A DNA stretch of 6,802 nt from Dehalococcoidia bacterium. GTDB lineage: Bacteria > Chloroflexota > Dehalococcoidia > Dehalococcoidales > Fen-1064. The stretch spans positions 1 to 6,802 of the forward strand of contig DUES01000210.1 in NCBI GenBank assembly GCA_011192055.1. Direction: 5' to 3'. Positions 1 through 5,568 of this stretch are shown piece after piece (the first letter of the stretch is position 1; each line of letters begins with the position of its first letter). Both the position numbers and the translations under genes were made by a program. The notes under the pieces were generated by a model. That model saw only the letters and a list, made by a program, of their open reading frames with translations. It was not told where the DNA came from and ran no database searches.

Positions 1-1287
1 GTACATCTTGTATTCCAGTTTGCCTTCATGCCAGTCGGTCGTAGCGGCATACTGTGGTTGGAACCCGTGCTCACAGTAGATGCAACGCAGCCTCAGTGGG
101 TCCCTGCTGACAATCTTGAATTTCGGTTTAAGGTACTGGGCTTCACTTTCCTGTAAAGATACACAGGCGGGATTATTGCACCTCAGTCCTGAGTCACGCT
201 CATACGCAGGATACTCAGCCCCCGGAATAACAATTTTGTCTTCATCCGGTGGCCGTATCTCCCTGGTCCCCAGGAGTGCTGCTATGAGCGCCATCCGTAC
301 CGGTACCCCGCGGGCTGCCTGTTTGAAGTATGTACTCCGGGGGTCGGCATCAATATCATAGGCAAGCTCGTCCACCCGCGGTAGCGGATGCATTACGATT
401 GTCTGCTGGAACTGCCTGCCCCTGAGGAGTTTTTTATTCACGATGGGATATCTTTCCGTCAGACCGTCTTTTTCTGCGTTGGCCGGAAACCTTTCTTTCT
501 GAGGTCGTGTTACATACAGGGCATCAACTCCGTCCTTCAGTTCCGCCGCGATGTTTACATTCGGCATCATGGCAAGCTGATGCGGACTGTTTGGAGTTAC
601 ATATACTGCGTTGAGAGGAAAAGCAGCGTCTCTCTGGGTGCTTTCGGAAGCAGCAACATGCTCCACCTGCCCGCCATACTCGGTAACCAGTTTTCTGATG
701 ACGTTCTCCGGTACCTCGAGGCCGGGACTGGGGAAGAACAGTATGTCAGCACCAAATTTGGCCAGGGCAAATATCAGCGAATGAATTGTCCGTCCGTATT
801 TCAAATCACCCCAGAGAGCAATCCTGAGTCCGCCGATAGTTCCTCTTTCTTTCCTGATGGTATACAGGTCACAGAGCGTCTGGGTCGGGTGCTGGTGCCC
901 GCCGTCGCCGGCATTTATCACCGGTATTCCTGCGTAATCAGCCACCACCCTGGCAGCTCCTTCCCAGGGGTGCCTGACCACGATGATGTCGGCATAGCTT
1001 CCTACGACCCGCGCCATATCGGCCAGGCTTTCGCCTTTGGCCAGTGATGATGATTTTGCATCGGCCACGGTGATGACGTTGCCGCCAAGCCGGTGCATTG
1101 CCGTCTCAAACGAAAGGCGCGTCCTTGTACTGGGCTCAAGGAACAGACTTGCCATTATCTTGCCCTGACACATGCTGTACTGTTCCCCGATAGTTTCTGA
1201 CATGTCGTCGGTGAGGGAAAACAGGGCTTCCATTTCTCCGTTGGAAAGGTCGTCCATGGTAACCAGACTTCTACCTGACAGTGCCAT
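1..1287 (-). CDS. pyrB: Aspartate carbamoyltransferase with fused PyrI-type zinc domain (3' end beyond window)
   Basis: Catalyses carbamoyl phosphate + L-aspartate to N-carbamoyl-L-aspartate, the committed step of pyrimidine synthesis, in the cytosol. I translated the minus strand from ATG 1287-1285, which follows AAAAAGGAG with 5 nt spacing; 429 codons are open to the window edge without a stop. Carbamoyl phosphate residues are all present: S53-T-R-T-R57, K84 in the 80s loop (LAKGES), R105, and H133/Q136 in QHPTQTL. The aspartate domain has R166 in GDLKYGRT, R261/Q263 in TRPQKER, and H300-P-L-P-R-V-D. These motifs match the E. coli type rather than the Bacillus type. Two oddities: about 33 extra residues between R166 and R261 compared with E. 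coli, and a C-terminal extension with a PyrI-like four-cysteine module (C370, C375, C402, C405). It lies 35 nt downstream of pyrR in the same operon and is probably under the pyrR leader. The true C-terminus is unseen. Confidence 0.95.
   Translation of the reverse strand, partial: MALSGRSLVTMDDLSNGEMEALFSLTDDMSETIGEQYSMCQGKIMASLFLEPSTRTRLSFETAMHRLGGNVITVADAKSSSLAKGESLADMARVVGSYADIIVVRHPWEGAARVVADYAGIPVINAGDGGHQHPTQTLCDLYTIRKERGTIGGLRIALWGDLKYGRTIHSLIFALAKFGADILFFPSPGLEVPENVIRKLVTEYGGQVEHVAASESTQRDAAFPLNAVYVTPNSPHQLAMMPNVNIAAELKDGVDALYVTRPQKERFPANAEKDGLTERYPIVNKKLLRGRQFQQTIVMHPLPRVDELAYDIDADPRSTYFKQAARGVPVRMALIAALLGTREIRPPDEDKIVIPGAEYPAYERDSGLRCNNPACVSLQESEAQYLKPKFKIVSRDPLRLRCIYCEHGFQPQYAATTDWHEGKLEYKMY
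43..195 (-). other. PyrI-like zinc-binding module inside pyrB (about residues 365-415)
   Basis: The extension reads RCNNPAC, then 26 residues, then CIYCEHGF, giving Cys-x4-Cys-x26-Cys-x2-Cys. From memory, the E. coli PyrI zinc site is CPNSNC, 23 residues, then CKYCEKEF, so both the spacing and the flanking residues agree closely. In PyrI this module binds structural zinc and docks the regulatory chain onto the catalytic chain. Here it is covalently attached: the catalytic core ends near residue 340 and only about 30 residues precede the first cysteine. That is too short for the PyrI nucleotide-binding domain. Whether anything further follows past residue 429 cannot be seen. Confidence 0.88.
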
Positions 1288-1322
1288 GATTTCTCCTTTT
1301 TCTGCGTCCCGCAGATTCCGTA

Positions 1323-1874
1323 TCAGGGCAGTCCGGAGGCTACCCTGTCAACAATGGCTACTTCATCAATTCCATCGGTCTCCGTCAACCTGACTCGTAT
1401 TTCTTCGTCACGGGAACTGGGTACATTCTTACCCACGTAATCCGCCCGAATTGGCAACTCGCGGTGCCCGCGGTCTATCAGGACTGCCAGGTGGATAGAG
1501 CCGGGACGCCCGAGGTCAATCAGGGCATCCATAGCGGCACGGATGCTGCGGCCCGTATAGAGCACGTCATCGACCAGCACCACCAGCTTACCTTCAATAT
1601 TGACCGGTATATCCGTGCGCTGTACCGAGGGTTGCTCGTCGAGGTAGGACAGGTCGTCGCGGTAAAGACTGATATCGATGGTACCGACCGGTATCTCCAC
1701 ACCGCTGTACCGGGTAACATTGGCAGCAAGGCGCCTGGCCAGGGGTAACCCGCGAGTATGTATACCGGCGAATACCAGTCGTTCAAGGTCCTGGTTATGT
1801 TCGATTATCTCGTGGGCAATGCGTGCCAGTGTCCGCCGGACATCCCCCGAGCTCATGATTACTTTATCAGACAT
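1323..1874 (-). CDS. pyrR: PyrR bifunctional pyrimidine regulator / uracil phosphoribosyltransferase
   Basis: An RNA-binding regulator of pyr operons that senses UMP/UTP; many family members also convert uracil + PRPP to UMP. The 183-residue product is the usual family length. The PRPP-binding loop [13 protein letters not shown] lies in the second half, and [17 protein letters not shown] closely matches the conserved segment near the RNA-binding surface of Bacillus PyrR. I chose ATG 1874-1872 (MSDKVIM...). AAGAGG lies 7 nt upstream, and the open frame further upstream (TTG at 1910) runs through a leader hairpin. First gene of an operon with pyrB. A matching PyrR-binding loop occurs in its own leader at 1925-1950, so autoregulation is expected. 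No key residue appears to be missing. Confidence 0.96.
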   Translation of the reverse strand: MSDKVIMSSGDVRRTLARIAHEIIEHNQDLERLVFAGIHTRGLPLARRLAANVTRYSGVEIPVGTIDISLYRDDLSYLDEQPSVQRTDIPVNIEGKLVVLVDDVLYTGRSIRAAMDALIDLGRPGSIHLAVLIDRGHRELPIRADYVGKNVPSSRDEEIRVRLTETDGIDEVAIVDRVASGLP

Positions 1875-1876
1875 AT

Positions 1877-1907
1877 AAAAACCTCTTGCCGCAGCCGGCA
1901 AGAGGTT
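1877..1907 (-). terminator. Terminator-like hairpin of the pyrR leader, also masking the pyrR Shine-Dalgarno
   Basis: A perfect 12-bp inverted repeat (1880-1891 with 1896-1907) encloses a 4-nt loop. On the minus strand it ends in TTTTT, partly within the stem, immediately before the pyrR ATG at 1874. This is a short intrinsic-terminator shape. The 3' arm contains AAGAGG, the only plausible ribosome binding site for pyrR, so the same stem would also block translation. Its 5' arm (1897-1904) can instead pair with 1929-1936 in the PyrR loop. Structure is seen by eye; function is inferred. Confidence 0.85.
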
Positions 1908-1924
1908 CAATTATCAGATACTCT

Positions 1925-1950
1925 TCATCCCTTGCCAGCCTCACGGGACC
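1925..1950 (-). promoter_or_regulatory. PyrR-binding RNA loop in the pyrR-pyrB leader
   Basis: The minus strand reads GGTCCCGTGAGGCTGGCAAG followed by GGATGA. This matches the PyrR-binding consensus as I recall it (A-R-U-C-C-N-G-N-G-A-G-G-Y-U-N-G-N-A-A-G) at all positions but the first. UCCC (1948-1945) and GGGA (1931-1928) close the stem-loop and GUGAGG forms the loop. It lies about 15 nt after the predicted transcription start and just before the terminator-like hairpin, the order expected for PyrR attenuation. GGCAAGGG (1936-1929) can alternatively pair with CUCUUGCC (1904-1897), giving an antiterminator that PyrR binding would prevent. Confidence 0.88.
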
Positions 1951-1971
1951 AGCTTAAAGGCTCTACACGAG

Positions 1972-2000
1972 ATTGTACCATTTTGAAGCTATCATGGCAA
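1972..2000 (-). promoter_or_regulatory. Sigma70-type promoter of pyrR-pyrB
   Basis: On the minus strand, TTGCCA (2000-1995) and TACAAT (1977-1972) are separated by exactly 17 bp, each five of six matches to consensus. A TG one base upstream of the -10 gives an extended -10. The predicted start near 1965 leaves a leader of about 90 nt containing the PyrR loop and the hairpin. Confidence 0.78.
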
Positions 2001-2017
2001 CATCTCCCGACTTTATC

Positions 2018-2046
2018 TTTACCAAATGGCCTTAAAGGTTTATAAT
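2018..2046 (+). promoter_or_regulatory. Probable promoter of the BioD-like/DRTGG gene
   Basis: TATAAT at 2041-2046 is a perfect -10. TTTACC at 2018-2023 is a four-of-six -35 with 17 bp spacing. It is divergent from the pyrR promoter, with its -35 only about 20 bp from the pyrR -35. The predicted start would be near 2053, giving a leader of under 30 nt with AGGAGG at 2067-2072. Confidence 0.65.
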
Positions 2047-2079
2047 AACTACTTGGAATGTTATCAAGGAGGGTTGAAT

Positions 2080-3069
2080 GTGACCGCTATATTTGTAACC
2101 TCTCTAACAGAGGGCGGTGGGAAAACCTCCATCTGTGCCGGTCTGGCACAGCACATGGTCGGTGAAGGCAAGAAAGTGGGTTTCATGAAGCCCGTCACCA
2201 TGGAGGGCGTTGACAGTGATGCCTTGCTGATGAAAAATGTTCTCTCACTGGCGGAATCCCCCGAAGACATCAGTCCATTCATCGGAGATTCGAGAAAGAT
2301 ATCCGGTATTGTAAAGCAGACCTACGACCGTATCTCCAAGGACAAGGATATCGTCATCATCGAAGGTCCCGGCAGTGCTGGTGAAGCTGCTCAGAAAATG
2401 GCGGCAGCCGTAAACGCTAAAGTCATTATCGTAGGCGGACCTGAAGAATCTCCCGGCGCAAAGATGATTGTAGCCCAGAAGCTGTTTGGTAAAAACCTGC
2501 TCGGTGTAATACTGAACAAGGTGCCCGTAAGTTTTGTAGAGGGACTGCGGGACAAAGCCACGGCAGCTTTTAAGGAAGCCGGCATCAAGGTTCTTGGACT
2601 GCTTCCCGAAGACAGGGCTCTCTTCACACTGACAGTCAGTGAACTGGCTGACGGTATCAACGGGGAAATACTGAACAGTGCGGAGAAATCGGGAGAGCTG
2701 GCGGAAAACATCATGCTCGGAGCCATGACCGTAGACACCGGCCCTCTTTACTTCGGTCGCAAGGAGAATAAGGTTGCCGTGCTGAGGAGCGAGCGGTCAG
2801 ATATGCAACTGGCGGCACTACAGACATCCACACGGGGACTGGTAATAAGCGGCGAACAGAAACCGTTACCGCAGGTAATGGGTGAGGCAGTAAAAAAAGA
2901 TGTCCCGATTATCATGGCAGGCGATGATGTAACCACCATCGTTTCAAACATCGAGGATACCATGGCCAGGACCCGTTTCAGCGTGGAAAAGCTGCCGAGA
3001 ATCAGCACCATTATCACGGAATATCTTGACCTTCCGGCGCTTGGCAAAGCACTGGGCATAAAAGCCTGA
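2080..3069 (+). CDS. BioD-like N-domain / DRTGG domain protein (stand-alone relative of the phosphotransacetylase regulatory region)
   Basis: A 329-residue protein resembling the region found N-terminal to the catalytic domain in long phosphate acetyltransferases. Residues 1 to about 200 are a dethiobiotin-synthetase-like P-loop fold: IFVTSLTEGGGKTS (K15, T16), GFMKPV at 34-39 and DIVIIEGPG at 90-98. Residues from about 210 to 320 form a DRTGG-type domain (IMLGAMTVDTGPLYF, then SDMQLAALQTSTRGLVISG). The phosphotransacetylase catalytic domain is absent, so it is probably not an acetyltransferase. It may be a nucleotide-dependent regulator, but its exact role is unknown. I start at GTG 2080 because AGGAGG (2067-2072) lies 7 nt upstream. 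The in-frame TTG at 2074 is too close to it, and ATG 2026 lies upstream of the TATAAT. Divergent from pyrR; 115 bp separate it from speD. Confidence 0.82.
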   Translation: MTAIFVTSLTEGGGKTSICAGLAQHMVGEGKKVGFMKPVTMEGVDSDALLMKNVLSLAESPEDISPFIGDSRKISGIVKQTYDRISKDKDIVIIEGPGSAGEAAQKMAAAVNAKVIIVGGPEESPGAKMIVAQKLFGKNLLGVILNKVPVSFVEGLRDKATAAFKEAGIKVLGLLPEDRALFTLTVSELADGINGEILNSAEKSGELAENIMLGAMTVDTGPLYFGRKENKVAVLRSERSDMQLAALQTSTRGLVISGEQKPLPQVMGEAVKKDVPIIMAGDDVTTIVSNIEDTMARTRFSVEKLPRISTIITEYLDLPALGKALGIKA

Positions 3070-3127
3070 TAGAGTTTATCAGCACAATAATTATTATCAG
3101 AAATAGTTATACATGGAACTGGTATGT

Positions 3128-3164
3128 GCCTGATTTGCCTTAGAGAATCAGGCTCCGGGTAAAT
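3128..3164 (+). promoter_or_regulatory. Leader with two mutually exclusive stems upstream of speD
   Basis: The 115-bp gap before speD holds a perfect 8-bp inverted repeat, GCCTGATT (3128-3135) with AATCAGGC (3146-3153), loop 10 nt. A second possible stem pairs ATTTGCC (3133-3139) with GGTAAAT (3158-3164), including one G-U pair. The two share 3133-3135 and cannot form together. There is no T-run after either, so neither looks like an intrinsic terminator. It may be a leader element or a weak terminator for the preceding gene. No convincing promoter was found in this gap. Confidence 0.35.
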
Positions 3165-3184
3165 CTTCTAGGGAGGGCTGGTGA

Positions 3185-3556
3185 TTGGATGCATTAGGAC
3201 GACATTTATTGATGGAACTGGAAGACTGTAACGAGGAGATTTTGAACAACCTGGATATGCTGAGAGAGACCCTGATGGCAGCGGCTGATGAGGCCGGGGC
3301 AACGGTGGTAACGGATTCCTTCCACCGGTTCAGTCCCCACGGGATAAGCGGCGTGGTAGTAGTTGCCGAGTCCCACCTCTTCATTCATACCTGGCCGGAA
3401 TACGGTTATGCTGCGGCTGACATCTTCACATGCGGCACGACGGTACAGCCGGAGAAGGCAGCAGAGGTACTCATTAAGAAACTCGGCGCCCGGAAGCACT
3501 CCATACAGGAAATCGCCAGGGGGACCCGGATTGCCGAGAAAGTCAGGTTGGGATAG
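3185..3556 (+). CDS. speD: S-adenosylmethionine decarboxylase proenzyme
   Basis: Decarboxylates S-adenosylmethionine to the aminopropyl donor for polyamine synthesis. At 123 residues it has the length of the short prokaryotic class (SpeH / T. maritima type), which self-cleaves to make a pyruvoyl cofactor. Cleavage is expected between E62 and S63 in VVVVAESHLFIHTWPEYGY. S63, H68 and C83 (FTCG) fall at the same numbers as the pyruvoyl-forming serine and the processing and catalytic residues of the T. maritima enzyme as I recall it. The start is a TTG at 3185, 7 nt after GGGAGGG (3171-3177); the ATG at 3189 is out of frame. The N-terminus MDALGRHLL fits the family. It is co-directional with speE, 5 bp apart, and almost certainly cotranscribed. 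Confidence 0.96.
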   Translation: MDALGRHLLMELEDCNEEILNNLDMLRETLMAAADEAGATVVTDSFHRFSPHGISGVVVVAESHLFIHTWPEYGYAAADIFTCGTTVQPEKAAEVLIKKLGARKHSIQEIARGTRIAEKVRLG

Positions 3557-3561
3557 GAGCC

Positions 3562-4482
3562 ATGGACAGCGACCCTGATAAATGGTTCTGGGATAGAGTA
3601 GGTAAACACCTGATCCAGTTGCACAGCATCGAAGAGGTGCTGTATACCGGTCAGACGAAGTTCCAGAAGGTTGAAATTATCCGCAGTGGTAATTTCGGCA
3701 GGTTCCTGGTGCTGGATAGCAAGATTCAGTCCAGTGACGCGGACGAGTTTGTCTATCACGAGGCTCTCGTCCAGCCACCGATGATTGTACATCCGGGACC
3801 GGAAACAGTATTTATTGCCGGGGGTGGCGAAGGCGCAACCCTCAGGGAAGTGCTGTCCCATAAAAGCGTAAAGCGGGCGGTTATGGTGGATATCGATGAA
3901 GAGGTTGTCGATATCTGCAAACAGGTACTGCCCGACTATCACCGTGGTTCCTTCGATGACCCACGTACGGAACTGTATCATACCGATGCCAGGGAATACC
4001 TGGCTAACAGCAACCAGTCGTTCGATGTTATTATTATTGACCTGCCCGAACCTATCGAGGAAGGGCCGGCATACCTGCTTTATACACAGGAGTTTTACCG
4101 GCTGGTCCAGGAAAAGCTGACCGGCAACGGTATCATATCTGTCCAGTCCGGTTCAGCATCATGGACAGAGCTGGTGAACCTTTCCGCAGTCTATGCTACG
4201 CTGAAGAGCGTCTTTCCCATAGTCTGTGCCTACCAGGTGGACATCCCGTCCTTTGGCGGTCCTTGGGGCTTCTGCATGGCCTCATCAAGCCTCAGTCCGT
4301 TCCCGATAGATACCTCTGAAATAGACAACCGCATTAAAAACCGTTCGCTGGACCACCTGAAGTTCTACGACGGGTTAACCCACCAGGCAATGTTCAGCAT
4401 GCCCAAACACATCAGGAATGAGCTTGCCGGACCCGGCCGGCTGATAACCGACGATTCCCCGCTGTACATGTACCAGGACTAG
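3562..4482 (+). CDS. speE: Polyamine aminopropyltransferase (spermidine/thermospermine synthase family)
   Basis: Transfers the aminopropyl group from decarboxylated SAM to an amine acceptor. The 306 residues show the family layout: a small N-terminal beta domain, YHEALV (65-70), the nucleotide-binding loop GGGEGATLREV (87-97), acidic D110-I-D112 for the ribose, and DLPEP (160-164) followed by EEGPAYLLYTQEFY. Classic spermidine synthases have GGGDG and D-x-T-D-P. Here the former has Glu, as in Thermus-type and plant thermospermine-type enzymes, and the second acid of the latter, normally the catalytic Asp, is Glu163. The acceptor (putrescine, agmatine or spermidine) therefore cannot be stated. 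AGGAG overlaps the speD stop codon and leaves only 2 nt before ATG 3562, a tight spacing that suggests translational coupling. Confidence 0.92.
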   Translation: MDSDPDKWFWDRVGKHLIQLHSIEEVLYTGQTKFQKVEIIRSGNFGRFLVLDSKIQSSDADEFVYHEALVQPPMIVHPGPETVFIAGGGEGATLREVLSHKSVKRAVMVDIDEEVVDICKQVLPDYHRGSFDDPRTELYHTDAREYLANSNQSFDVIIIDLPEPIEEGPAYLLYTQEFYRLVQEKLTGNGIISVQSGSASWTELVNLSAVYATLKSVFPIVCAYQVDIPSFGGPWGFCMASSSLSPFPIDTSEIDNRIKNRSLDHLKFYDGLTHQAMFSMPKHIRNELAGPGRLITDDSPLYMYQD

Positions 4483-4512
4483 CAACTGCTATCGCAACGT
4501 GCACCTTTTTTC

Positions 4513-4542
4513 CTGTCAATTCTTAACCGTATCCGCTAAGAT
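4513..4542 (+). promoter_or_regulatory. Weak candidate promoter for the EamA gene
   Basis: In the 112-bp gap after speE, TAAGAT (4537-4542) could be a -10, with CTGTCA (4513-4518) as a four-of-six -35 at 18 bp. A T-run at 4505-4511 has no hairpin in front of it, so I do not call a speE terminator. Cotranscription with speE is equally possible. Confidence 0.25.
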
Positions 4543-4594
4543 GTATGCAGATTACGTGTAGCATCCCCCGGGAAAGGAGCCTGCCCGTTCTTTT

Positions 4595-5497
4595 ATGTGG
4601 ATTGCAGTTGCTATGGCCTCCGCGGCAGTTACCGGTGCAGTATCGATTATCGACAGCCACCTTATCTCGAAGAGAATGCCCAGTTTCTTCTCTTTCCTTA
4701 CCCCGATTGGTGTCGTGCATACTATGCTGGGACTGGTGGTTTTAAGCCTTTCCCCTTTACCCGCCGGAGCAGAAGGAAGTACACTGCTGGTGGCCGTAGC
4801 CTCCAGCATAGCCCGTGTTGCAGGGGCACTGCTCATGCTGAGGACAATGCGCTCCGAAGAAGTGTCCCGCATCATGCCGGTAACAAATACTTTCCCGATA
4901 TTCGTTGCCATACTGGCCGTACCACTCCTGAATGAGCAGCTCGCCTGGTTGCAGTGGCTGGCAATATTCATCACGGTAGGCGGGGCAGTGCTCATCTCCG
5001 TCCGTTGGGGAACAGGAGAAAGAGGAGTTCACCTGCGCCGGTCATTTACCACCCTGATGGTCTCCAGTGTTCTCTTCGGTGTAGCCAATATCGGCAGCAA
5101 GTATGCTCTTGAGCAGATTAGTTTCTGGAATATGTACGGCATCAATTCCGCCTGTCTCGGGGTCATGTTCTTACTGGTTTCTGTCCGTCCTGCAACACTG
5201 CGCGCAATACGGGATATGGCGGGGAGGAACAGGGCGCTTGGCCTTATGATGGTTAACGAGTGCCTGGCTGTAATCGGTTTTATCCTTTCCTTCTGGGCAA
5301 TCGAACAGGGGCCGGTATCAATTGTATCAACAATACTGAGCACCCGGCCGGCGTTTGTTTTTGTATATGCCATGGTGGTAAGTCAATTCTTCCCGGCGGT
5401 ACTCAACGAACGCCTCAGTCCGGGTATTGTTACTACCAAAGTGGTATCAATCGGTCTTATCATTGGCGGAGTTGTCCTGCTCACATCGGGCGGCTGA
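4595..5497 (+). CDS. EamA/DMT-superfamily membrane transporter
   Basis: A 300-residue, very hydrophobic protein with about ten predicted membrane helices in two EamA-like halves (about residues 1-140 and 150-298). The first half has the family's typical end: NTFPIFVAILAVPLLNEQL, then a helix and GGAVLIS. The second repeats it with ILSTRPAFVFVYAMVV and GLIIGGVVLL. DMT carriers export or import amino acids, nucleotides or other small metabolites; the substrate is not predictable here. The neighbouring polyamine genes make a polyamine link possible, but nothing in the sequence shows it. ATG 4595 is the only ATG/GTG/TTG start between the in-frame stop at 4559 and the first helix. The AAAGGAG at 4573-4579 lies 15 nt before it, unusually far. 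The gene ends directly at the 5500-5534 hairpin. Confidence 0.88.
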   Translation: MWIAVAMASAAVTGAVSIIDSHLISKRMPSFFSFLTPIGVVHTMLGLVVLSLSPLPAGAEGSTLLVAVASSIARVAGALLMLRTMRSEEVSRIMPVTNTFPIFVAILAVPLLNEQLAWLQWLAIFITVGGAVLISVRWGTGERGVHLRRSFTTLMVSSVLFGVANIGSKYALEQISFWNMYGINSACLGVMFLLVSVRPATLRAIRDMAGRNRALGLMMVNECLAVIGFILSFWAIEQGPVSIVSTILSTRPAFVFVYAMVVSQFFPAVLNERLSPGIVTTKVVSIGLIIGGVVLLTSGG

Positions 5498-5499
5498 AA

Positions 5500-5534
5500 A
5501 AAGTCAGGCACCTGTCGGACAGGTACCTGACTTT
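5500..5534. terminator. Shared hairpin terminator between convergent genes
   Basis: Inverted repeat with two helical blocks, 5500-5508 with 5526-5534 and 5510-5515 with 5519-5524, separated by one C/A mismatch and closed by a 3-nt loop. Read on the minus strand it is followed by TTTTTT (5502-5497), a good intrinsic terminator for the crotonase gene. On the plus strand it starts 2 nt after the EamA stop codon but has only a short TTT, so termination there may be weaker. Confidence 0.85.
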
Positions 5535-5568
5535 CTAGAGCTTTTTCAGGTATTCAGCTACAGTCGTG

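Noticed and set aside
80..361. Plus-strand open frame of 93 codons
   Set aside because: Antisense shadow of the pyrB C-terminal region and zinc module; no family resemblance.
388..1047. Plus-strand open frame of 219 codons
   Set aside because: It is antisense to pyrB, which has continuous family motifs across the whole stretch. The plus-strand translation shows no recognisable domain.
1875..1910. Longer pyrR starting at TTG 1910
   Set aside because: The extra 12 residues are encoded by the leader hairpin, and family members begin near MSDKVIM.
2026..2079. ATG at 2026 as start of the DRTGG gene
   Set aside because: It lies upstream of a perfect TATAAT and would add 18 residues unlike the family. 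GTG 2080 has AGGAGG at ideal distance.
3070..3120. Promoter in the AT-rich stretch before speD (TATTAT at 3092, TTATAC at 3107)
   Set aside because: No -35 at acceptable distance for either candidate; cotranscription from upstream cannot be excluded.
4483..4511. Terminator for speE at the T-run
   Set aside because: No stem can be drawn directly before the T-run.
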